Source: JACKOD01 sp041591635
Lineage (GTDB): Bacteria; Pseudomonadota; Gammaproteobacteria; Pseudomonadales; Oleiphilaceae
Length of the DNA stretch: 7,795 nt
NCBI GenBank assembly: GCA_041591635.1
Contig: JBFHRO010000153.1
Span: 1 to 7,795 of the forward strand
Reading direction: 5' to 3'
The translations under genes and the position numbers were made by a program. The first letter of the stretch is position 1. Each line of letters starts with the position of its first letter. Positions 1 through 6,814 of this stretch are shown here, in pieces. The notes beneath the pieces were generated by a model. It ran no database searches, was not told the DNA's origin, and saw nothing but the letters and a program-made list of their open reading frames with translations.

Positions 1-666
1 AGCAAGGAAGAAGCCAACGATTACCGTTACTTCCCCTGCCCCGACCTGTTACCGGTCGTCATCGATCAAAGCTACATCGAAGCCATAAAGACCACCCTGC
101 CGGAATTACCCGATGCGCGTAAAGCCCGGTTTATCGAGCAATACGGGCTGTCTGCTTACGATGCGGGGGTGCTCAGTGGCGATGCCTGTCTGGCACAATT
201 GTTTGAAGACACTGCCCAAAAAAGCGCTGATCCCAAGCTTTCTGCCAACTGGCTGATGGGGGAAGTCGCTGCGCGCCTGAATGCAGAGGAAAAAACCGCC
301 CAGAACAGTCCGGTAAACGCCGACCAGCTGGGGCAGCTGATTCTGCGCATCAAAGACAACAGCATTTCTTCGTCCGGCGCCAAAAAGGTGCTGGAAGCCC
401 TGTGGCAAGGCGAGTCGCAAGACGTGGACAGCATCATTGAAGCCAAAGGCTTGAAGCAGGTCTCAGATACCGCGGCACTGGAACAGATCGTCGACACCGT
501 ATTGCAGGACATGGGCGCTCAAATCGAACAGTATCGGGCCACAGAAGAAAGCAAACGCAAGAAACTGCTTGGCGGTTTTATGGGGCCACTCATGAAGGCA
601 TCCAAAGGCCAGGGAAACCCCAAACTGCTGACTGAAATTCTGCTGCAAAAACTCGAAGGCCAGTAA
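1..666 (+). CDS. gatB: Aspartyl/glutamyl-tRNA(Asn/Gln) amidotransferase subunit B, 3' part (C-terminal 221 residues)
   Basis: The reading frame is open from the first base of the window, so the 5' part lies outside; the stop is TAA at 664-666. The fragment begins with SKEEANDYRYFPCPDLLPV, the conserved end of the GatB catalytic cradle domain. A helical linker follows (LPDARKARF-type, then YGLSAYDAGVL), and then the YqeY-like tail domain with NWLMGE, ILRIKDNSIS, IIEAKGLKQVSD and a C-terminal MKASKGQGNP motif. GatB is the tRNA-binding and ATP-dependent kinase/transamidase subunit of cytoplasmic GatCAB, which converts Glu-tRNA(Gln) and Asp-tRNA(Asn) to the amidated forms. Full-length GatB is usually about 480 residues, so a little under half is present. 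The cysteine in FPCPDL, where many bacteria have FPDPDL, is to my recollection normal for Pseudomonas-like GatB and not a defect. gatC and gatA would be expected just upstream, outside the window. Confidence 0.97.
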   Translation, partial: SKEEANDYRYFPCPDLLPVVIDQSYIEAIKTTLPELPDARKARFIEQYGLSAYDAGVLSGDACLAQLFEDTAQKSADPKLSANWLMGEVAARLNAEEKTAQNSPVNADQLGQLILRIKDNSISSSGAKKVLEALWQGESQDVDSIIEAKGLKQVSDTAALEQIVDTVLQDMGAQIEQYRATEESKRKKLLGGFMGPLMKASKGQGNPKLLTEILLQKLEGQ

Positions 667-671
667 TACCC

Positions 672-712
672 CCTGCGGGCGAGCATTTTTCGACACGGTG
701 CTCGCCCGCGGG
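672..712. terminator. GC-rich hairpin between convergent gatB and rimO, possible shared terminator
   Basis: A perfect 11-bp inverted repeat, GCGGGCGAGCA (675-685) with TGCTCGCCCGC (699-709), encloses a 13-nt loop that contains TTTTT. Two more C-G pairs flank it after one wobble or mismatch position. It starts a few bases after the gatB stop and ends just before the rimO stop, where a bidirectional terminator would sit. Neither side of the stem has a proper U-tract, so it is not a textbook intrinsic terminator. It may act as a transcript 3'-end barrier or need Rho. Confidence 0.5.
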
Positions 713-716
713 TCGG

Positions 717-2033
717 CTAGACCAAATGGGCCCAAAGATCATGCTCGTCGGCGTCTTCGATTTCGACTTCAAGAAAATCTCCCGGCTTCACGTGCGTCGC
801 CCCGTCAATGAATACCAGGCCGTCAATGTCGGGGGCATCGCCCTTGCTGCGCGCCACGGCTCCTTCCTCTGTCACTTCATCGACCAACACCTGCATGCGC
901 TGACCAATTTTTCGTGCCAGTTTTTGTGCACTGATATCGGCCTGCAGATTCATAAAGCGCTCCAATCGTTCCTCTTTAATGGCTTCATCCACCGGGTTAG
1001 GCAGTTCGTTTGCCTGCGCGCCCTGCACCGACGAGTATTTGAAACACCCTACCCGGTCGAGCTGGGCTTCTTCCAGAAACGCCAATAGCTGCTCAAAATC
1101 CTGCTCGGTCTCCCCCGGAAACCCGACAATAAAGGTGCTGCGCAAGGTGATGTCCGGACAAATCTCCCGCCAGCGGCGGATGCGCGCCAGAATGTTTTCC
1201 GTCGCCGCGGGGCGTTTCATGGCCTTGAGCACCGAGGCACTGGCATGCTGAAACGGAATATCCAGATAAGGAAGAATTTTGCCTTCTGCCATCAGCGGAA
1301 TAATGTCGTCCACGTGAGGATAGGGGTAAACATAGTGCAGCCGCACCCAGGCACCCATTTCACCCATTTCCTGGCACAACTCCAGCATGCGGGTTTTCAC
1401 CGGTCGGCCCTGCCAAAACCCGGTGCGGTATTTAAGATCCACGCCGTACGCACTGGTATCCTGCGACACCACCAACAATTCTTTGACTCCATTGTCGACC
1501 AGCCGCTGGGCCTCGTCAAGCACCCCCCCTATTGGCCGGCTGACGAGATCTCCGCGCAAGGAAGGGATAATGCAAAAGGTGCAGCGGTGATTACAGCCTT
1601 CGGAGATCTTCAGATAGGCATAGTGTCTTGGTGTGAGCTTGATTCCCTGGGGTGGAACCAGACTGGTAAAGGGATCATGACGGGGAGGCAGTTGCTCATG
1701 TACCGCGCTGACCACTTCCTCGTAGGCGTGCGGTCCGGTGATTTTCAACACCTGAGGATGCACCTTGCGAATGTCGTCCTCTTTAACTCCCAGGCAACCG
1801 GTAACAATCACCTTGCCGTTTTCGGCCAGCGCTTCGCCGATAGCATCCAGCGATTCAGCCACCGCACTGTCGATAAAGCCACAGGTATTCACTACTACGA
1901 TATCGGCGTCATCGTAACTGGGAACGATTTGATACCCCTCGCCACGCAACTGGGTAAGGATCCGCTCGGAATCCACCGTATTCTTGGGGCAGCCAAGAGA
2001 AACAAATCCAACTTTACCGTTACCTGTTGCCAT
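717..2033 (-). CDS. rimO: Ribosomal protein S12 (Asp) methylthiotransferase RimO
   Basis: RimO is a cytoplasmic radical-SAM enzyme that adds a methylthio group to the beta-carbon of a conserved aspartate of ribosomal protein S12 (Asp89 in E. coli). With the ATG at 2033 the protein has 438 residues, close to the 441 of E. coli RimO. The N-terminal methylthiotransferase domain shows the three cluster cysteines C15 (SLGCPKN), C51 (NTCGF) and C80 (VTGCLG). The radical-SAM domain carries C147-x3-C151-x2-C154 (SEGCNHRCTFC) and the RimO-typical stretches QDTSAYGVD, HYVYPYPHVDD and FIVGFPGE. A TRAM domain fills roughly the last 65 residues and ends DEHDLWAHLV. An in-frame GTG at 2075 would add 14 residues (MNAFASASISGGVG). 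I prefer the ATG at 2033 because homologues begin at the equivalent point, although its Shine-Dalgarno (GGGGTAGG) is only fair. The gene is monocistronic here and converges on gatB. Confidence 0.97.
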   Translation of the reverse strand: MATGNGKVGFVSLGCPKNTVDSERILTQLRGEGYQIVPSYDDADIVVVNTCGFIDSAVAESLDAIGEALAENGKVIVTGCLGVKEDDIRKVHPQVLKITGPHAYEEVVSAVHEQLPPRHDPFTSLVPPQGIKLTPRHYAYLKISEGCNHRCTFCIIPSLRGDLVSRPIGGVLDEAQRLVDNGVKELLVVSQDTSAYGVDLKYRTGFWQGRPVKTRMLELCQEMGEMGAWVRLHYVYPYPHVDDIIPLMAEGKILPYLDIPFQHASASVLKAMKRPAATENILARIRRWREICPDITLRSTFIVGFPGETEQDFEQLLAFLEEAQLDRVGCFKYSSVQGAQANELPNPVDEAIKEERLERFMNLQADISAQKLARKIGQRMQVLVDEVTEEGAVARSKGDAPDIDGLVFIDGATHVKPGDFLEVEIEDADEHDLWAHLV

Positions 2034-2095
2034 ACCTACCCCACCACTTATTGATGCGCTCGCGAACGCGTTCACCCAAGAAAAACAGACCGGGC

Positions 2096-2101
2096 ATTTT
2101 A
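2096..2101 (-). promoter_or_regulatory. Candidate -10 box for rimO
   Basis: Read on the minus strand, this is TAAAAT (5 of 6 to TATAAT). It lies about 63 bp upstream of the rimO ATG and would give a leader of roughly 55 nt. No good -35 hexamer sits at 16-18 bp, so this is a weak, inferred assignment. Confidence 0.27.
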
Positions 2102-2288
2102 TCCGACCGGGTTCACGAAAACACCTATTGCTACACTCTGGTTACCAAAAGGCAACGATAGAAGATTGTCAGTGGCGAGAGCGACTCATAGAATCGAAAT
2201 GGAGTCGCACAAATGGTGAGCACATGCTCAACAAAGCTGAAATACATGCGGTTTTAAACCACGAATTAGCGGAATAAAGGTGGGTGTT

Positions 2289-2702
2289 ATGTCAGGATCG
2301 TCACAACTCAGGAAGAATCTGCGTCACTATGCACGGGTCAATGCTCACTTCTCCGCACAGTTAACGACCCCGACCGGCCTTGTGCGCCAGGCAGATATTG
2401 AGAACATCTCACGGGCGGGCGTGATGCTGTCCTGTAATCGCGAAACCCTAGAGACCCTGCAGCCCACTAGCCACACACCGACGCCCGTTGAAAGTGCCCA
2501 GATTGAGTTGCACTTTGAAGTACCGGTCGATGCCTACCATACCGAAACTGTCAGCAGCACCTGCAAGGTCATTTACGTTCGTCGCCTTGCCCGGGATAGA
2601 TTCCAGGTGGGCCTCAGCTTCGGCACTCTGACCCACGACAACCTTCAGCTCATCACCTGCTATCTCAAAAACCAACACCAGGATGCTGGCAAAATGCCTT
2701 GA
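2289..2702 (+). CDS. Small single-domain PilZ protein, predicted c-di-GMP receptor
   Basis: From the ATG at 2289 this encodes 137 residues, essentially one PilZ domain. The two-part c-di-GMP signature is present: RxxxR as R12-H-Y-A-R16 near the N-terminus and (D/N)xSxxG as N39-I-S-R-A-G44. Beta-strand-rich sequence follows, with the family's usual late strands (CKVIYVRRL, RFQVGLSFG). There is no signal peptide, membrane segment or attached output domain, so it should be cytoplasmic and act on a partner protein when bound to c-di-GMP. The partner cannot be named from the sequence. A GTG at 2280 would add three residues. The ATG is preferred because AAGGTG at 2277-2282 gives a Shine-Dalgarno with 6-nt spacing. 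A possible extended -10 (TGCTACACT, 2129-2137) lies upstream but is weak. No clear terminator follows, so some readthrough toward cysD is possible. Confidence 0.88.
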   Translation: MSGSSQLRKNLRHYARVNAHFSAQLTTPTGLVRQADIENISRAGVMLSCNRETLETLQPTSHTPTPVESAQIELHFEVPVDAYHTETVSSTCKVIYVRRLARDRFQVGLSFGTLTHDNLQLITCYLKNQHQDAGKMP

Positions 2703-2787
2703 GAATTCCGGCCTGACTGCAAAATTAATAGCATATCAATATAAAAAACCCATCTTACTGTACCCCTTCGTATAAAGGTGCAGTTTT

Positions 2788-2796
2788 TGCTATAGT
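2788..2796 (+). promoter_or_regulatory. Predicted cysDN promoter (extended -10) with AT-rich upstream region
   Basis: TGCTATAGT is an extended -10 element (TG-n-TATAGT, 5 of 6 to consensus). The best -35 candidate, TTCGTA at 2767-2772 with an 18-bp spacer, is poor. An AT-rich tract occupies about 2720-2755. A good -10, a poor -35 and AT-rich DNA upstream is the arrangement expected of an activator-dependent promoter. For cys genes of this class the known activator is the LysR-type regulator CysB; its site is too degenerate for me to place. Transcription would start near 2803, giving a leader of about 130 nt before cysD. Confidence 0.55.
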
Positions 2797-2934
2797 TGCC
2801 ATCAATTTTCCGCGCGCCAGCAATACCGCGCGATCAGAGCCCAGAGATCGAATCGGGACCAACCAACAGCCTTCTGTTTTTGTCGCTCGACTTCGATAAC
2901 ACCGATACTTTTCCGTTCCAGGCAGGCTTGTCTC

Positions 2935-3843
2935 ATGTCCGATTACAACTTGACTCACTTAAAGCAACTCGAAGCCGAGAGCATTCACATCATTCGCGAG
3001 GTCGCCGCAGAATTTGAGCGTCCCGTCATGCTGTATTCGATTGGCAAGGACTCTGCGGTCATGCTTCATTTGGCACGCAAGGCTTTTTTCCCGGGCAAGC
3101 TGCCCTTTCCGCTGATGCACATTGATACTACCTGGAAATTCCGGGAGATGATCCGCTTTCGCGACGAAGTGACCAAGAAGCTCGGACTGGATCTGATCGT
3201 GCACATCAACCAGGAGGGGGTGGACATGAATATCAGCCCCTTTACCCATGGCAGTGCAAAACACACGGATATCATGAAAACGCAAGGGCTCAAGCAGGCG
3301 CTTAACAAGTACAAGTTTGATGCGGCCTTTGGAGGCGCCCGACGCGACGAAGAAAAATCCCGCGCCAAGGAACGCGTGTATTCCTTTCGCGACAAAAATC
3401 ACAGCTGGGATCCGAAAAACCAGCGTCCGGAGCTGTGGAATATTTATAACGGCAAAATCAACAAGGGCGAAAGCATTCGGGTATTCCCGCTGTCAAACTG
3501 GACCGAGCTCGATATCTGGCAATACATCTATCTGGAAAATATCGACATTGTGCCGCTTTACTTTGCTGCCAAGCGCCCGGTGGTGAACCGGGACGGCACC
3601 CTCATCATGGTGGATGATGAGCGCATGCCACTGCAGCCCGGCGAAGTTCCCGAAATGAAATCGGTACGTTTTCGTACCCTCGGCTGCTATCCGCTTACAG
3701 GGGCGGTGGAGTCGGAGGCCAGCACCTTGCCGGAAATCATTCAGGAAATGCTGCTCACGCGCAGTTCAGAGCGTCAGGGGCGCGTGATAGATCATGACCA
3801 GGCCGGATCCATGGAGCAGAAAAAACGCGAAGGTTATTTCTGA
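2935..3843 (+). CDS. cysD: Sulfate adenylyltransferase (ATP sulfurylase) subunit 2, CysD
   Basis: CysD is the catalytic adenylyl-transferring subunit of ATP sulfurylase. Together with the GTPase CysN it makes adenosine 5'-phosphosulfate (APS) from sulfate and ATP, the first step of cytoplasmic sulfate assimilation. At 302 residues it has exactly the length I recall for E. coli CysD. It belongs to the PP-loop ATP pyrophosphatase superfamily: the PP-loop SIGKDS is at residues 35-40, and the family blocks MHIDTTWKF, FGGARRDEEKSRAKER (from residue 132), FPLSNWTELDIWQYI and RFRTLGCYPLTGA are all intact. The C-terminus MEQKKREGYF is typical. The Shine-Dalgarno is weak (AGG about 8 nt before ATG), so the start rests mainly on family length and the MSDYNLTHLKQLE opening. 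cysN follows after an 87-bp gap and is presumably cotranscribed. Confidence 0.98.
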   Translation: MSDYNLTHLKQLEAESIHIIREVAAEFERPVMLYSIGKDSAVMLHLARKAFFPGKLPFPLMHIDTTWKFREMIRFRDEVTKKLGLDLIVHINQEGVDMNISPFTHGSAKHTDIMKTQGLKQALNKYKFDAAFGGARRDEEKSRAKERVYSFRDKNHSWDPKNQRPELWNIYNGKINKGESIRVFPLSNWTELDIWQYIYLENIDIVPLYFAAKRPVVNRDGTLIMVDDERMPLQPGEVPEMKSVRFRTLGCYPLTGAVESEASTLPEIIQEMLLTRSSERQGRVIDHDQAGSMEQKKREGYF

Positions 3844-3865
3844 TCCCCCGGCAACGACGATGGTT

Positions 3866-3879
3866 CCGCCACCCGGCGG
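3866..3879 (+). other. Small GC hairpin in the cysD-cysN gap
   Basis: CCGCC (3866-3870) can pair with GGCGG (3875-3879) around a 4-nt ACCC loop. There is no U-tract, so it is not a terminator. It may influence relative expression of cysD and cysN by protecting the upstream message. The stem is only 5 bp and could be chance. Confidence 0.25.
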
Positions 3880-3930
3880 TGGGCACTGCCCGCGAATTCT
3901 CTACCGACACGATTTATCTGGAAGCACGAT

Positions 3931-5550
3931 ATGTCACACCAGTCTGACCTGATTAGCGAAAACATCCTTGAATATCTCAAGCAACACGAACACAAGGAAC
4001 TGCTGCGCCTGCTCACCTGCGGCAGCGTGGACGATGGCAAAAGCACCCTCATCGGGCGCCTTCTCCATGATTCGAAAATGATCTACGAAGATCACATGGC
4101 GGCGCTCAAGGTTGACAGCGCAAAATCGGGCACCACCGGTGAGGAAGTCGACCTGGCCCTGCTGGTGGATGGCCTTCAGGCAGAGCGGGAGCAAGGCATT
4201 ACCATTGACGTCGCCTACCGTTTCTTCTCAACCGCACGACGCAAGTTCATCATCGCCGACACGCCCGGGCACGAGCAGTACACCCGCAACATGGCCACCG
4301 GAGCGTCCACCGCCGATCTTGCGATTATCCTGATTGATGCCCGTTATGGCGTGCTGACGCAAACCCGTCGCCACTCCTTTATTGCGTCCTTGCTGGGCAT
4401 TCGCCATATTGTTGTCGCGATCAACAAGATGGATTTGGTCGACTTCAGCGAAACGCGCTTTAACGAGATCAAGGAAGATTACCTGCGCTTTGCCGCGCAA
4501 CTCAAGTTGCACGACATTCGCTTTGTCCCTATTTCTGCCCTTAAGGGCGACAATGTGGTCAACGCCAGCGACAAAATGCCCTGGTTCAAGGAGGCGCCGT
4601 TGATGAGCGTGCTCGAATCGGTAGAGATCGCCGGCGATCGCAATTTCGAGAATTTCCGCCTGCCCGTACAGTATGTCAACCGGCCTAACCTCAACTTCCG
4701 TGGCTATTGCGGTACCCTTGCTTCCGGCGTCGTAAGGCCCGGTGATGAAATCATGGTGCTGCCGTCAGGCAAAACCAGCAAGGTCAAGAGCATAGTGACC
4801 TATGATGGCGAGTTGAACGAAGCCTTCGCAGATCAGGCCATAACGCTGACCCTGACCGATGAAATCGATATCAGCCGCGGCGACATGATCGTCAAGCCCC
4901 ACGACAAGCCCTCGGTAAGCGCCACCTTCGACGCTCACATTGTGTGGATGACCGAATCCGAACTGCAGCCGGGGAAACTCTATAATTTCAAGATAGGCAC
5001 CAATTTCGTCTCTGGCACCATTCAAAAGATCCACTACCAGATCGATGTCAATACCATTGAAAAGCACGAGACTCCCACGCTCGCGCTCAACAACATCGCC
5101 CTTTGCCAACTGCACGTTAACCAGCCGATTGCCTTTGACCCCTACCCGGCCAACCGTGCCACGGGTGCCTTCATCATTGTCGACCGGCTGTCGAATGTGA
5201 CCGTGGGTGCAGGCATGATCGAAAAGGCCGTCGATGAAACCAACGGCTACAACGACATTCCCGTGGCACCCCAGGAGCGGGCACTGCGTTTTGGCCATGG
5301 TTCCGGACACGTAAACTGCACCGGTGATGCCGCTCAGTTGCTGGCAGTGGCGCTTGAGCGCAAACTGTTCGATCAAGGCAAGAATGTGATTCGACTGGAT
5401 GCCACCGAGAGCTATCCGCAAATTATCGAGATTTTGCAACGCGCAGGTCTGGTGGTGATTTCGGTGAATGCCAGTGTCAGCAAGCAATCGCTCGAAGCAA
5501 AGGATCAGAGTGACATTCCCGGCCTGCTGAGCCGATTCAAACTGGACTAG
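3931..5550 (+). CDS. cysN: Sulfate adenylyltransferase subunit 1, CysN (GTPase), with a degenerate APS-kinase-like C-terminal extension
   Basis: CysN is the regulatory GTPase of ATP sulfurylase: GTP hydrolysis drives APS formation by CysD. The EF-Tu-like G domain is complete, with G1 GSVDDGKST (31-39), the switch region around GITIDVAYRFF, G3 DTPGH (110-114), G4 NKMD (165-168) and G5 SAL (202-204). Two beta-barrel domains follow to about residue 445. The GGAAG Shine-Dalgarno-like sequence TGGAAG sits 6 nt before the ATG. The protein is 539 residues, against about 475 for stand-alone CysN and about 630 for CysNC fusions that carry an active APS kinase. Residues from about 447 resemble the start of CysC (QERALRFGH, ALERKLFDQGKNV, AGLVVISVNAS), but the P-loop is gone and the second half is missing. 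ATP sulfurylase activity is expected to be intact; APS kinase activity is not. The gene is the last of the cysDN operon and is followed by a strong terminator. Confidence 0.97.
   Translation: MSHQSDLISENILEYLKQHEHKELLRLLTCGSVDDGKSTLIGRLLHDSKMIYEDHMAALKVDSAKSGTTGEEVDLALLVDGLQAEREQGITIDVAYRFFSTARRKFIIADTPGHEQYTRNMATGASTADLAIILIDARYGVLTQTRRHSFIASLLGIRHIVVAINKMDLVDFSETRFNEIKEDYLRFAAQLKLHDIRFVPISALKGDNVVNASDKMPWFKEAPLMSVLESVEIAGDRNFENFRLPVQYVNRPNLNFRGYCGTLASGVVRPGDEIMVLPSGKTSKVKSIVTYDGELNEAFADQAITLTLTDEIDISRGDMIVKPHDKPSVSATFDAHIVWMTESELQPGKLYNFKIGTNFVSGTIQKIHYQIDVNTIEKHETPTLALNNIALCQLHVNQPIAFDPYPANRATGAFIIVDRLSNVTVGAGMIEKAVDETNGYNDIPVAPQERALRFGHGSGHVNCTGDAAQLLAVALERKLFDQGKNVIRLDATESYPQIIEILQRAGLVVISVNASVSKQSLEAKDQSDIPGLLSRFKLD
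5269..5547 (+). other. Remnant APS kinase (CysC)-like domain within CysN, residues 447-539
   Basis: By remembered consensus, APS kinase begins with a conserved GH..V..FTGLSGSGKST...ALE..L...G...Y.LDGDN..., followed later by AGLIVL.AFISPFR. Here the matching pieces appear in order: FGH (454-456), TG (464-465), ALERKLFDQGKNV (474-486), LD (489-490) and AGLVVISVNAS. The P-loop is replaced by GDAAQL (465-470) and is about four residues short. The DGDN motif is replaced by DATE, and the stretch between it and AGLVV is roughly 20 residues shorter. The protein then ends about 100 residues before a full kinase would. The reading frame is open throughout, so the segment is translated and probably kept as a structural appendage. 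Confidence 0.72.
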
Positions 5551-5568
5551 GATTCGCTAGCCAGCAAG

Positions 5569-5602
5569 AAAGGGCAGCGTCACCTCGAGCTGCCCTTTTT
5601 TT
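5569..5602 (+). terminator. Intrinsic terminator of the cysDN operon
   Basis: A perfect 10-bp stem, AAAGGGCAGC (5569-5578) with GCTGCCCTTT (5589-5598), has a 10-nt loop and runs into seven consecutive Ts (5596-5602). It begins 19 bp after the cysN stop codon. This is a classic Rho-independent terminator. Confidence 0.94.
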
Positions 5603-5667
5603 GTCAGCGCATTGCGCCCACCCTGTGCGATAAACGTCCGCCACCCAGACTACAAGGAATCCCTCCG

Positions 5668-6699
5668 ATGGCCATTACCGCTTTCGTCATTCATCGCATT
5701 CACCGCCTGCAGGACGAGGAGCCTGCCACACTCACCCTGGGTCAAGATACCGGCCATGCAGGCGCCGATCACGAGTTTTTATTGTCACAAATGAAAAAGC
5801 TCTTTAATGCCAAACCCGGAAAGAAGTACGGCCGTTTTTCCAGTGAAGTTGGCGATCATCCTTTCAGCCGCTGGCTAAGCGAAGCCTTGAACGAAAAAAT
5901 CCCCTTTGCCCGCTGCAGTAATGATTTCATGCAACTGTTAAAACAGCACATTGATGCCTCCCGAGCGACACTTGATGGGTATGTGGTGATGGTCAACGAC
6001 CAGCGGGCCGAAGACCGCAGAATCTACCTGTTTTGGCTCGAAAACGAATCCGGACTGCAGATTACTCGCACACTGGAGCTCGACACCTGTGATTATCTCA
6101 ACATAGGTCGTCTTGAAATCGCGGCCCGAGTCGAGCTTAACGATTGGCTGGGCGAGCATCCGGGCGACAGTTATCTGACACTTTTGGCCAGCCGCAATCA
6201 AAGTGAGTTGAGCGATCTGTTTGCACGCACCCTGGGATTCCAAAGCAGTGTAGATACCGAAAAAGAAACCCAGACCTTGCTGGAAACGCTCGAACAGTTT
6301 GCCACCAAGGTCGAACCGAAAACGGCCTCCCAAGTGTACAAAAAGGCGTACGATTTTTGTGCGGATCAGCATGCCCGCGGAGAAGCGGTACAAATCAAGG
6401 AGCTGTCGGGCGTTTTGAACGAACAGGAACCCGGCCAGTTTGCCCGGTTTGCCCATCAGGAAATGGCCATAGACGGAGAAGCCGAGTTCTTCCCCGACCA
6501 TCGAAAAATCAAACAACTCATCCGCTTTGCCGGCAAGGGCAAGGGCCTGAGTCTGTCATTTAATTCCGACTTGATGACCAACGCGGTTCACTATGATCCC
6601 CAGAAGGATGTGCTCACCATCACCGACATTCCCAAGGGGCTCAAGCAGCAGTTGGTGCGCTTTATCAAATCCGTCGAAAAACCGCAGGACCACCATTGA
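5668..6699 (+). CDS. yejK: Nucleoid-associated protein, YejK/NdpA family
   Basis: The 343-residue product matches the NdpA/YejK (37-kDa nucleoid-associated protein) family in length (E. coli YejK is about 335) and in conserved blocks recalled from E. coli. These include an N-terminal ITAFVIHRIHRL opening, KKYGRFSSE (YGLFSEES in E. coli), a DYLNIGRLEIAARVELNDW stretch (YLDINHADIVARIDLTEW), YKKAYDFCADQHARGEAVQIKEL (VYSYCNEQLQAGEEIELKSL) and the C-terminal LIRFAGKGKGLSLSF. The E. coli protein is found with the nucleoid, but its biochemical role is poorly defined; no catalytic motif is visible and there is no signal peptide or membrane segment. AAGGA (5654-5658) lies 9 nt before the ATG and supports this start. 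A weak extended -10 (TGCGATAAA, 5626-5634) between the cysN terminator and the gene suggests its own promoter. It is monocistronic and converges on the lipoprotein gene. Confidence 0.93.
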   Translation: MAITAFVIHRIHRLQDEEPATLTLGQDTGHAGADHEFLLSQMKKLFNAKPGKKYGRFSSEVGDHPFSRWLSEALNEKIPFARCSNDFMQLLKQHIDASRATLDGYVVMVNDQRAEDRRIYLFWLENESGLQITRTLELDTCDYLNIGRLEIAARVELNDWLGEHPGDSYLTLLASRNQSELSDLFARTLGFQSSVDTEKETQTLLETLEQFATKVEPKTASQVYKKAYDFCADQHARGEAVQIKELSGVLNEQEPGQFARFAHQEMAIDGEAEFFPDHRKIKQLIRFAGKGKGLSLSFNSDLMTNAVHYDPQKDVLTITDIPKGLKQQLVRFIKSVEKPQDHH

Positions 6700-6753
6700 C
6701 CCTTGCTTTTCCAGATCAATATTTCCGGGTCGCAATGCGTTTTTTGCTCCAAA

Positions 6754-6784
6754 AACAAAAAGCCCCAAAACGGGGCTTCTTGTT
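6754..6784. terminator. Bidirectional terminator between yejK and the oprI-like gene
   Basis: AAGCCCC (6760-6766) pairs with GGGGCTT (6772-6778) around a 5-nt loop. After one mismatch, the flanks AACAA and TTGTT extend the stem by five pairs. Read on the minus strand the hairpin is followed by TTTTTGTTTTT, an excellent U-tract, so it is a strong terminator for the lipoprotein gene. On the plus strand it runs into TTCTTGTTG, which is weaker but usable for yejK. Confidence 0.9.
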
Positions 6785-6790
6785 GATGCC

Positions 6791-6811
6791 TGTAACAGAC
6801 GGGCTGTTACA
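6791..6811 (-). other. Perfect 8-bp hairpin just after the oprI stop codon
   Basis: TGTAACAG (6791-6798) and CTGTTACA (6804-6811) form a perfect inverted repeat with a 5-nt loop. On the minus strand it begins 3 nt after the TAA of the lipoprotein gene and precedes the terminator hairpin. It has no U-tract of its own. The position suits an mRNA 3'-end stabilising stem for a highly expressed lipoprotein transcript; a protein-binding palindrome is the alternative. Confidence 0.55.
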
Positions 6812-6814
6812 CTA

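Noticed and set aside
1245..2054. A 269-codon plus-strand open frame opposite rimO
   Set aside because: It lies almost wholly antisense to a full-length, motif-complete rimO, has no recognisable domain and an unlikely composition; it is a shadow of the rimO codons.
2033..2075. Longer RimO N-terminus from a GTG at 2075
   Set aside because: The extra residues MNAFASASISGGVG are not part of the family and the ATG at 2033 gives the usual length.
1984..2277. A 97-codon plus-strand frame crossing the rimO start into the PilZ leader
   Set aside because: Its first part overlaps rimO antisense, there is no convincing start signal and no family resemblance. Only the last 17 codons were kept as a low-interest observation.
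4765..5487. A 240-codon minus-strand open frame opposite cysN
   Set aside because: It is antisense to conserved CysN sequence and resembles no family; long shadows are common opposite GC-biased genes.
5938..6516. A 192-codon minus-strand open frame opposite yejK
   Set aside because: Antisense to a family-length yejK with good Shine-Dalgarno; no domain seen.
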